Origin: Planctomicrobium piriforme
GTDB lineage: Bacteria > Planctomycetota > Planctomycetia > Pirellulales > PNKZ01
DNA: 5,599 nucleotides
Assembly (NCBI GenBank): GCA_945877965.1
Contig: CAMCTH010000347.1
Location: 1-5,599 of the forward strand
Direction of reading: 5' to 3'
Shown here: piece after piece, positions 1 through 5,599 of the stretch
Layout: each line of letters begins with the position of its first letter
Position numbering within the stretch: the stretch's first letter is position 1
Translations under genes and position numbers: made by a program
The notes under the pieces: model-generated
The model's input: only the letters and a program-made list of their open reading frames with translations
The model's database searches: none
Told to the model about the DNA's origin: nothing

Positions 1-56
1 GACCTCCATCCGAGCCGCGCACGTCAGTAAGCGGTTCTGCTTTTGCATGTATCGAA

Positions 57-83
57 GAAAAGCGCCGGGCCAGCCCGGCGGCT
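57..83 (-). terminator. G+C-rich hairpin, possible leftward terminator
   Basis: Bases 63-70 (CGCCGGGC) are perfectly complementary to 73-80 (GCCCGGCG), which realistically gives a 7-bp stem with a 4-base loop. AGC at 61-63 can also pair with GCT at 81-83 if one base bulges. Read on the minus strand, the stem is followed by CTTTTCTTCG, like a Rho-independent terminator. No minus-strand gene lies to its right for it to terminate, and there is no T-run on the plus strand. It may instead belong to the repeat cluster that follows. Confidence 0.25.
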
Positions 84-86
84 AAA

Positions 87-170
87 CCCCCCCTCATCCG
101 CCTGCTGCGCAGGCATCTTCTCCCCGGCGGGGAGAAGGCAATCAACACAGCTCCCTCGAGGGGAGAAGGG
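87..170. repeat. REP-like intergenic palindrome cluster
   Basis: A run of seven C (87-93) and the string CTCATCCG lead into three adjacent inverted repeats. GCCTGC (100-105) pairs with GCAGGC (109-114). CTTCTCCCC (117-125) pairs with GGGGAGAAG (129-137), a 9-bp stem with a 3-base loop. CTCCC (151-155) pairs with GGGAG (161-165). The 10-mer GGGGAGAAGG occurs twice, at 129-138 and 160-169. From memory, strings of the type CCCTCATCCG...CTTCTCCCC...GGGGAGAAGG are scattered between genes in several phyla, including rhizobia and planctomycetes, as non-coding palindromic repeats. The structure is seen directly; the family assignment is recall. The second GGGGAGAAGG looks like a partly decayed extra copy of the main stem. 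Apart from this and the hairpin just before it, bases 1-223 hold nothing I can name. Confidence 0.6.
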
Positions 171-211
171 TTTGCATTTCGCGACGACGCCTTATCAACG
201 TCACGCAACTC

Positions 212-218
212 AGGGAGA
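212..218 (+). promoter_or_regulatory. Ribosome binding site of the small membrane gene
   Basis: AGGGAGA ends 5 bases before the ATG at 224. It favours that start over the ATG three codons downstream at 233, for which the spacing would be about 14 bases. Confidence 0.6.
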
Positions 219-223
219 ACGTC

Positions 224-511
224 ATGCACAAGATGTTCGCGCCAATCGTGATTTTCTGGCTCTCGCTGCTGGGACTCATTTTCGCATCATTTAGCTTAAT
301 GGACGTGCAGCACAACATATTTCTGCACAGCATTCTGTCGGGCGATCCACCAGACACGATTCCCTATTCGGTTTTCTCGGAGGTCTTAGAGAAAGTGAGC
401 CACGGAACGCGCGGAGCTTTCTACATACTCGCCGTCGTCTTCCTACTTCAATTCATTTCAGTCATTTGGCTGACGCTGGTCTTCAAGCAAGAGAACGGCA
501 AATCCAATTAG
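224..511 (+). CDS. Small two-helix membrane protein, unknown function
   Basis: I do not recognise a family for this 95-residue protein. Two hydrophobic stretches are clear. Residues about 4-26 are rich in F, I, L and W and follow a short MHK head; residues about 65-87 run from AFYILAVV to WLTLVF. The loop between them (about 27-64) is polar and includes GDPPDTIP. The tail KQENGKSN is short and charged. With a basic residue at the N terminus and lysines in the tail, the positive-inside rule suggests both ends face the cytoplasm and the loop faces outward. No catalytic or metal-binding motif is visible. Residues 4-26 could be read as an uncleaved signal anchor; I see no clear signal-peptidase site. 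The start is supported by AGGGAGA 5 bases upstream. Codon use is visibly more A/T-rich than in dnaE, so the gene may be a lineage-specific or acquired one. It stands alone, 186 bases before dnaE on the same strand. Read-through into dnaE is possible, but nothing links their functions. Confidence 0.7.
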   Translation: MHKMFAPIVIFWLSLLGLIFASFSLMDVQHNIFLHSILSGDPPDTIPYSVFSEVLEKVSHGTRGAFYILAVVFLLQFISVIWLTLVFKQENGKSN

Positions 512-536
512 GCAAGCCCCGGTGTATGGCTTGTCT
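510..536 (+). terminator. Weak hairpin over the stop of the small membrane gene
   Basis: AGGCAAGCC (510-518) can pair with GGCTTGTCT (528-536) to form a 9-bp stem with one G-U pair and a 9-base loop. The stem begins inside the TAG stop codon. No U-tract follows (CAACTCCTTCC), so it is not a classical intrinsic terminator. It could still slow polymerase or protect the 3' end of the transcript. Confidence is low because stems of this size can arise by chance. Confidence 0.3.
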
Positions 537-546
537 CAACTCCTTC

Positions 547-575
547 CCCTCCGCGTCTTTGCGCCTTTGCGTGCG
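547..575. repeat. Tandem GCGYCTTT intergenic repeat
   Basis: Two 8-base units, GCGTCTTT (553-560) and GCGCCTTT (561-568), are followed by a third GCG (569-571) and flanked by CCTCC and TGCG. On the other strand it reads GCAAAGGCGCAAAGACGC. From memory, very similar strings (CTCTGCGTCTTTGCGCCTTTGCG and variants) occur between genes in many unrelated bacteria, including cyanobacteria, Chloroflexi and planctomycetes, with no settled function. The tandem units are seen directly; membership in that repeat class is recall. Confidence 0.5.
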
Positions 576-593
576 CTTCTTCCGGGCGTCGCT

Positions 594-620
594 TTTACTC
601 CAGCGTCGGTCGGGTAGAAT
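594..620 (+). promoter_or_regulatory. Possible dnaE promoter
   Basis: TAGAAT at 615-620 matches five of six bases of the sigma-70 -10 consensus. TTTACT at 594-599 matches four of six bases of the -35 consensus, but the 15-base spacer is short. Transcription from here would leave a leader of about 70 bases before the dnaE ATG. Bases 512-697 are the only non-coding sequence directly upstream of dnaE, so a promoter in this interval is reasonable. These exact boxes are a guess. Confidence 0.25.
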
Positions 621-685
621 TCAGCTTCCGCCCTCCCTTCTGCTCGACGGATCGCCCTCGGCGCATTCTGCTCGTCTCGGCTCGT

Positions 686-692
686 TAAGGAG
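686..692 (+). promoter_or_regulatory. dnaE ribosome binding site
   Basis: TAAGGAG lies 5 bases before the ATG at 698. It is a strong Shine-Dalgarno match and fixes the dnaE start. The protein then begins MSRSFVHLHCHS, exactly where DnaE proteins normally begin their PHP domain. Confidence 0.8.
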
Positions 693-697
693 TTCGC

Positions 698-3600
698 ATG
701 AGTCGCTCGTTCGTCCACTTGCATTGCCATAGTCATTACAGCTTGCTCGACGGCGCGAGTCCGATCGAAGGGCTGATCGACAAGGCCAAGAAGTCGGGCA
801 TGAACGCGATGGCGATCACCGATCACGGCAACCTTTACGGCGCGCTCGAGTTCTATCAGAAGGCGAAGGCGGCGGGGATCAACCCGATCATCGGCTACGA
901 GGCGTACATCGCCCCCGGCAGTCGCTTCGTCAAAGAGGCGCCGTCGGCCGATCAAGAGGCGAGCTATCACCTGACGTTGCTCGCCAAGAATCGGACCGGC
1001 TTCAAGAACCTCATCAAGCTCTCGTCGCGGGCTTACTTGGAAGGGTTCTATCGCAAGCCGCGGATCGACAAGGAGCTGCTCAAAGACCACAGCGAAGGGA
1101 TCATCTGCCTGTCGGGCTGCGTCTCGGGGGAGTTGAGCAAGCAGCTACTCAAGAGCGGCGGCGGCGAGCCCGACTGGGAAGCGGCGATGAAGACCGCCTC
1201 GTGGTTTCATGAGATCTTCGGCGAGCGGTACTTCCTCGAAATCCAAAACAACGGCGTCGACGTGCAGCGTTGGGCGTTGGAAGGGACGGTCGAAGTCGCC
1301 AAGCGGATGGGCCTGCCGCTGGTCGCTACGAGCGACGCGCACTATGTGAACCGCGACGATGCCGAAGCGCAAGACGTGCTCCTCTGCATCAACATGGGGA
1401 AGTTCCGCACCGACACGAAGCGGATGAAGATGGAGGGGAGCGAGTTCTATGTGCGAACGCCGGACGAAATGTACGCGGCGTTCCCGGGACTCGAAGACGC
1501 CGTCGGCCGGAGCCAAGAGATCGCCGACACGGTCGACATCAACCTGGAACTCGGCAAACGATTCTTCCCGACGTTACCGATCCCGCCGGAAAAGACGGCC
1601 CCCGACTATCTGCGCGAATTGGTGCTCGCAGGCTTACACGAGCGTTATGAAGATGTGCCCGAGATGTGGGAAGAGGGTCCCAACGGACGAGTGCTCGCCA
1701 AGGTCGTCATGGACCGGGTCGAGCGCGAATTGTCGTGCATCAATAAGCTCGGCTTTGCGAACTATTTCCTCGTCGTGTGGGATTTCGTCCGCTACTCGGT
1801 CGAGAATGACATTCCGTGCTCGGCCCGCGGTTCAGGCGTCGGCGCGATCGTCGCCTATGCGTTGAAGCTGAGCCACGTCTGTCCGCTGAAGTACGACTTG
1901 CTGTTCGAGCGATTCCTCGACGAGAGTCGTAAGGAAGCGCCCGATATCGACATCGACTTCTGCAAGGATCGTCGCGTCGACGTCATCAACTACGTCAAAG
2001 AAAAGTACGGCGCGGCAAACGTCGCGCAGATCGGCACGTTCGGCACATTGGCGGCCCGCGCGGCCATTCGCGACGTCGGCCGCGCACTCGGCTGGCCGAT
2101 TCCAAAGGTCGACGATTTGGTGTCGAAGGTCCCGGAAGAGCTCGGCATCTCGCTCGACGAAGCGCTCGAAAAGAGCAACGACCTCAAGAAGCAGTACGAC
2201 GCCGACCACGAGACGCGGCAACTCTATGACTTTGCCCGGAAGATCGAAGGCCTGGCGCGGAACGTCGGCACGCACGCCGCGGCGGTCGTGATCGCCGACT
2301 CGCCGCTGATCGAGTATGTGCCGCTGCAGCATGTGCAGGGGAAAGAAGAAGTCATCACCCAGTGGGCGATGGGGGACGTCGAGAAGGCCGGCCTGCTGAA
2401 GATGGACTTCCTCGGCCTGCGCAACTTGACGGTCCTCGCCAAGACGATCGAGCTAATCAAGCAGTCGACCGGTAAGAAGGTCGATCCGTACAAGTTCCCG
2501 CTCGACGACGAAGCGACCTACGCCCTGCTGCGACGCGGCGAGACGAAGGGGGTATTTCAACTCGAAAGCGGCGGCATTCGCGACCTGTTGCAGCGGATGA
2601 AGCCCGACCATTTCCGCGACATCATCGCCACGAACGCCCTCTATCGACCGGGTCCGCTCGAAGGGGGCATGGTCGACGAATACATCCAGGTGAAGCTCGG
2701 TCGCAAGCAGGCCGAGTACTTGCACCCCGTGATGAAAGAGGTGCTCGAAGAGACGCACGGCGTGATGGTGTACCAAGAGCAGGTCATGCGGATCTTGAAT
2801 CGTTTGGGGAACATCGAGTTGCCCAATGCATACACCTGCATTAAGGCGATCAGCAAGAAGAAGCTGGAGATGATCGCCAAGTACAAGAACGAGTTCGTCG
2901 CGGGAAGCGTCGAGAAGGGGCTGACCGCGGCGCAGGCGACGAACTTGTTCGAGATGATCGAAAAGTTCGCCGGCTACGGCTTCAACAAGAGCCACTCGAC
3001 CGCCTACGCGCTTATCGCTTACATGACGGCGTACTTGAAGGCGCATTACCCGGTCGAGTTCATGGCCGCGCTGCTGTGCGGAGACATCGAGGGCCGAAAC
3101 TTCAAGAAGAAGGACTCGCTCGTCGAGCACTTGGAAGATTGTCGTCGGATGAACATCACGGTCATCCCGCCGAACGTGAACCTCTGCACGGCCGAGTTTG
3201 CCGTGACCGAGGGGAAGATCTGTTTCGGTCTCGCGGCGATTCGCGGTTGCGGCGGCGCGGCCTCGACCGCCCTCGCGGAAGAACGTGCCAAGAACGGTCC
3301 GTATCGCGACCTGTTCGACTTCTGCGGCCGGCTCGACTCGTCGACCGTCAACCGCACGGCGATCGAAGCGCTCATCAAGGCCGGCGCGTTCGACACTTGC
3401 GGCGGCTCGCGGGCGCAATGGACCGCCGTGGTCGACAAAGCCCTGCAAGGGGCCGCCTCGGTGTTGGCCGACAAGAAGAGCGGGCAGAAAGGTCTGTTCG
3501 ACGAGGACGACGAAGCGGAAGCCGCCGCCGGGACCCCCGCGAAGTCGAGTCTGCCGATCGTCCCCGAGTGGGAAGAGCGGCAAGTGATGGCGGCCGAGAA

Positions 3601-4309
3601 GGAAGTGCTCGGCTTCTATCTGTCGAGCCACCCGCTGGCCGAGCATCAAGCGAAGTTCGATCTCTTCTGCTCGCACAACACCGTGACGGCCGCGGCGCTG
3701 GCCAACCGGACCGAGTGCATCCTCGGCGGGATGATCGCCTCGATCAAGTTCTCGCACACCAAGAACCCCAAGCCCGGCCAGGTCGACACGAAGTACGCCA
3801 TGTGGGACTTCGAAGATATGTCGGGCATCATGCGCTGCATTCTTTGGCCGAGCGATTTCGCCAAGCACGGACACCACGTCGAGGCCGACAAGATCATCGC
3901 CCTCCGCGGCGTGATCGACAAACGTCCCGGCAGCGAAGACGCGAACTTCATCGTCAACGAACTGATCCCGCTCGAAAGCTTGGAGGCGCGGTATACTAAG
4001 GGGATCGTCGTTCGCCTGGACGAAGACAAGCACGGCCCCGCGGGACTCGAGGCTCTGTACGAGATCCTCCGCGGCTATCCCGGCAACTGCGACGTCCAAC
4101 TGGAGTTGATGCTATCCGATCGGACGCGAGTCGTGCTCGGCTGCGGCGACGGGGTGCGGGTCGCCTTCGGGTCGGAGTTGCGGCAGCGGATCATCGACTA
4201 TCTCGGCGACGGCAGCTTCCGCGTCCAGAAAGCGGAGTTCAAACCGACGCCTCCGCCGCAACGCGGTCCTCGCGGCAATGGTTACGCCAAACAGGGTGCC
4301 GGAGCCTAA
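698..4309 (+). CDS. dnaE: DNA polymerase III subunit alpha (DnaE)
   Basis: This is the catalytic subunit of the replicative DNA polymerase, which extends primers at the fork while held by the sliding clamp. At 1203 residues it is full length (E. coli DnaE is 1160), with no intein or frameshift. Domains in order: an N-terminal PHP domain (about 5-275) beginning FVHLHCHSHYSLLDG; a palm with ARGSGVG (376-382) and the catalytic pair D418 and D420 in PDIDIDF, plus the third aspartate D570 in MDFLGL; fingers with YRPGPLEGGM (from 649) and GYGFNKSHSTAY (from 759); a helix-hairpin-helix region around ICFGLAAIRGCG (841-852); an acidic linker with the clamp-binding pentapeptide QKGLF (930-934); an OB fold (about 1006-1093); and a C-terminal domain ending in a Pro/Gly/Arg-rich tail. 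By alignment from memory with mycobacterial DnaE1, all nine PHP metal ligands are present: H9, H11, D18, H43, E68, H91, C141, D213 and H215. It is the DnaE type, with no inserted DnaQ-like exonuclease as in PolC. The gene appears monocistronic, because the next gene converges on it. Confidence 0.98.
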   Translation: MSRSFVHLHCHSHYSLLDGASPIEGLIDKAKKSGMNAMAITDHGNLYGALEFYQKAKAAGINPIIGYEAYIAPGSRFVKEAPSADQEASYHLTLLAKNRTGFKNLIKLSSRAYLEGFYRKPRIDKELLKDHSEGIICLSGCVSGELSKQLLKSGGGEPDWEAAMKTASWFHEIFGERYFLEIQNNGVDVQRWALEGTVEVAKRMGLPLVATSDAHYVNRDDAEAQDVLLCINMGKFRTDTKRMKMEGSEFYVRTPDEMYAAFPGLEDAVGRSQEIADTVDINLELGKRFFPTLPIPPEKTAPDYLRELVLAGLHERYEDVPEMWEEGPNGRVLAKVVMDRVERELSCINKLGFANYFLVVWDFVRYSVENDIPCSARGSGVGAIVAYALKLSHVCPLKYDLLFERFLDESRKEAPDIDIDFCKDRRVDVINYVKEKYGAANVAQIGTFGTLAARAAIRDVGRALGWPIPKVDDLVSKVPEELGISLDEALEKSNDLKKQYDADHETRQLYDFARKIEGLARNVGTHAAAVVIADSPLIEYVPLQHVQGKEEVITQWAMGDVEKAGLLKMDFLGLRNLTVLAKTIELIKQSTGKKVDPYKFPLDDEATYALLRRGETKGVFQLESGGIRDLLQRMKPDHFRDIIATNALYRPGPLEGGMVDEYIQVKLGRKQAEYLHPVMKEVLEETHGVMVYQEQVMRILNRLGNIELPNAYTCIKAISKKKLEMIAKYKNEFVAGSVEKGLTAAQATNLFEMIEKFAGYGFNKSHSTAYALIAYMTAYLKAHYPVEFMAALLCGDIEGRNFKKKDSLVEHLEDCRRMNITVIPPNVNLCTAEFAVTEGKICFGLAAIRGCGGAASTALAEERAKNGPYRDLFDFCGRLDSSTVNRTAIEALIKAGAFDTCGGSRAQWTAVVDKALQGAASVLADKKSGQKGLFDEDDEAEAAAGTPAKSSLPIVPEWEERQVMAAEKEVLGFYLSSHPLAEHQAKFDLFCSHNTVTAAALANRTECILGGMIASIKFSHTKNPKPGQVDTKYAMWDFEDMSGIMRCILWPSDFAKHGHHVEADKIIALRGVIDKRPGSEDANFIVNELIPLESLEARYTKGIVVRLDEDKHGPAGLEALYEILRGYPGNCDVQLELMLSDRTRVVLGCGDGVRVAFGSELRQRIIDYLGDGSFRVQKAEFKPTPPPQRGPRGNGYAKQGAGA

Positions 4310-4334
4310 GACGGGTCAAGCGACGGCGCTTAGG
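4305..4334. terminator. Inverted repeat over the two convergent stop codons
   Basis: CCTAAG (4305-4310) contains the dnaE TAA, and its exact complement CTTAGG (4329-4334) contains the stop codon of the minus-strand kinase gene. The result is a symmetrical 6-bp stem with an 18-base loop between the two coding ends. No T-run follows on either strand, so intrinsic termination would be weak. With only 20 bases between the genes, it is the one structure that could act as a shared bidirectional terminator. Chance is a serious alternative. Confidence 0.25.
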
Positions 4335-5541
4335 TGATGCCGAAAACCGGCAGCGGCGGGTTCACGGCCGGGCCGACGACCGTTTCGTACAGTCGCACAG
4401 CGCGGACGATCGTCTCGAATAGTCGGGCTTTGTCGATCGGCTTCGTCGCAAAGTCGTCGCAGCCCGCGGAGAGGCACTTTTCGCGATCGCCCGTCATGGC
4501 GTTGGCCGTCAGCGCCACGATCGGCCGACGGTATCCGAGCGAGCGGAGCATCGTCGTCGCCTCGTAGCCGTCCATGATCGGCATCTGCATGTCCATCAGC
4601 ACGACGTCGAACGGCCGATCCGCAGACAAGGCTGCCAGGGCCGTTTCAACCGCCGCCTTACCGTTCTCGACGAACGCGACCTCGGCCCCGGCCTTCTGCA
4701 ACAGGAACGCGATCAGGCGGCGATTGTCGGGACCGTCTTCGGCCAGAAGGACGCGTCGGCCCGGCAGATGATCCGATTCGCGCCGCGTCGGATGGACCTG
4801 CGGCGGCTCGGCGACCTGCTCGCGGCGTTGGCAATGCCGCATCGGCACCCCTTCGAGCGTGCCGACTTCGACCCAAAACGAAAAGATGCTCCCTTTGTCC
4901 GGCTCGCTGGTCAGCGTGATGCCGCCGCCGAGCATCTCGGCCAGGCGCTTGCAAATCGCCAGCCCCAAGCCGCTGCCGCCGTACTTCCGCGTCGTCGACG
5001 TATCGCCTTGCGAGAAGGGCTGGAACAGCTTGATCGCCTCTCGTTCCGAAACGCCCACTCCCGTATCGATCACCTCAAAGCCGACCCGCGGGGTCGGCTC
5101 GGGCAGGAACGACGTCCGAATGCGGACCGAGCCTCGTTCGGTGAATTTGATCGCGTTGCCGACCAGGTTCATCAAGATTTGCCGCAGCCGCGTGGGGTCG
5201 GTCTCAATTTGAGCCGGAATCGGAAACCGATACTCCTTCAGGAGTTTCAGCCCCTTGGCGACCGCACGAACCCGCATCAGCGAGGCGACGTCTTCGACGA
5301 TCTGGAACGGCGAGCAGGCGATCTTTTCAACCGTCATCTTGCCCGACTCGATCTTCGAGACGTCGAGAATGTCGTTGATGATGCCGAGCAGATGCTCGCC
5401 GTTGCGTTGGATGGTTTCAATGGCCGACCGGCGCTGCGGCGGGGCCCGTTCGCACGGCGATTGCGCGATGTTAGTGATTCTGGCATAACTGGGCAACGGC
5501 GATGGGACGTTTTGCAGCGGCGGTGAGTCGGGCGGTCGCAT
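4330..5541 (-). CDS. Hybrid histidine kinase/response regulator, 5' part missing or degenerate
   Basis: The readable frame gives 403 residues of a two-component hybrid kinase. Residues about 38-70 match the second helix of the HisKA dimerisation domain (ETIQRNGEHLLGIINDILDVSKIESGK). The HATPase domain (about 76-228) has an N-box at NLVGNAIKF (catalytic N129), a G1 box at DTGVGV (from D159), an F-box at FQPF (173-176) and a G2 box at GSGLGL (189-194). After a linker, a receiver domain (about 263-383) has E268/D269, phospho-acceptor D317 in LMDMQMP, T345 and K367 in ATKPID. The HATPase domain should bind ATP and D317 should accept phosphate. The usual SHE-x-RTP H-box with the autophosphorylated histidine is absent: residues 1-37 are proline-rich and match it poorly. 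An in-frame TGA lies seven codons upstream of this ATG and no Shine-Dalgarno site precedes the ATG, so the true start is uncertain. No membrane or PAS segment is visible. It is either a decayed or truncated kinase or an unusual kinase-like phosphoreceiver. It converges on dnaE, and no functional link is evident. Confidence 0.8.
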   Translation of the reverse strand: MRPPDSPPLQNVPSPLPSYARITNIAQSPCERAPPQRRSAIETIQRNGEHLLGIINDILDVSKIESGKMTVEKIACSPFQIVEDVASLMRVRAVAKGLKLLKEYRFPIPAQIETDPTRLRQILMNLVGNAIKFTERGSVRIRTSFLPEPTPRVGFEVIDTGVGVSEREAIKLFQPFSQGDTSTTRKYGGSGLGLAICKRLAEMLGGGITLTSEPDKGSIFSFWVEVGTLEGVPMRHCQRREQVAEPPQVHPTRRESDHLPGRRVLLAEDGPDNRRLIAFLLQKAGAEVAFVENGKAAVETALAALSADRPFDVVLMDMQMPIMDGYEATTMLRSLGYRRPIVALTANAMTGDREKCLSAGCDDFATKPIDKARLFETIVRAVRLYETVVGPAVNPPLPVFGIT

Positions 5542-5599
5542 CGCGTTCGAGCCCGGGAGTTTTCATGCTTGGTCGCACCGTGGCCATTTCGAATTCAGT

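Noticed and set aside
1..30. Possible tail of an upstream plus-strand gene (nine codons then TAA)
   Set aside because: Nine codons are too few to recognise anything, and open frames of this length are expected by chance at a window edge.
172..198. TTGCAT...TATCAA as a promoter for the small membrane gene
   Set aside because: Only three of six and four of six bases match the consensus, and the 15-base spacer is poor. It is not distinguishable from background.
43..294. 83-codon plus-strand frame over the upstream repeat
   Set aside because: It runs through the palindrome cluster and into the small membrane gene in another frame. It has no Shine-Dalgarno site or protein-like features.
617..622. 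GAATTCAG shared between 617-624 and the right window edge (5591-5598)
   Set aside because: It is an eight-base match containing an EcoRI site, with no extended flanking similarity. It is most likely coincidence.
3076..3999. 307-codon plus-strand frame overlapping dnaE
   Set aside because: It is extremely arginine-rich and out of frame with the conserved DnaE fingers, linker and OB domains. It is a codon-bias shadow.
2453..4099. 548-codon open frame on the minus strand inside dnaE
   Set aside because: It is fully antisense to conserved DnaE codons, with an R/V/D/H-rich composition typical of the shadow frame of a G+C-rich gene and no recognisable motif.
4768..5526. 252-codon plus-strand frame opposite the kinase gene
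   Set aside because: It is antisense to intact HATPase and receiver motifs, has no plausible ribosome site, and has low-complexity R/D/L composition.

Overview
The window is about 5.6 kb of G+C-rich bacterial DNA with three protein genes. The best guess for the source is a planctomycete, by memory-based resemblance only. The response-regulator half of the minus-strand kinase (LLAEDGPDNRR, MDMQMPIMDGYEAT, CDDFATKPID), its HATPase half (DPTRLRQILMNLVGNAIKF) and the general DnaE sequence all look like proteins of that phylum. The intergenic palindromes and the GCGYCTTT-type repeat also occur in other phyla, so they do not settle the source.

Layout. Positions 1-223 hold no convincing gene. They contain a G+C-rich hairpin and a compact cluster of palindromes ending in a repeated GGGGAGAAGG, which looks like a dispersed REP-like intergenic repeat. 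Positions 224-511 (+) encode a 95-residue protein with two predicted membrane helices and no recognised family. Positions 512-697 are intergenic, with a weak hairpin just after that gene, a tandem GCGTCTTT/GCGCCTTT repeat, a possible promoter and a good Shine-Dalgarno site. Positions 698-4309 (+) encode a complete DNA polymerase III alpha subunit (DnaE, 1203 residues). It keeps all three catalytic aspartates, a complete set of PHP-domain metal ligands, an internal clamp-binding motif, an OB fold and a C-terminal domain. Positions 4330-5541 (-) encode the C-terminal part of a hybrid sensor histidine kinase, with its HATPase and receiver domains intact. The H-box that should carry the phosphorylated histidine is absent from the readable frame.

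The genes do not form an obvious pathway. dnaE is a stand-alone replication gene, and the kinase gene converges on it with only 20 bases between the stop codons. The small membrane gene may be unrelated. The window looks like an ordinary chromosomal region and I see no new multi-gene system. The points most worth following up are the missing phosphoacceptor region of the kinase, the apparently catalytic PHP domain of DnaE, and the two intergenic repeats.
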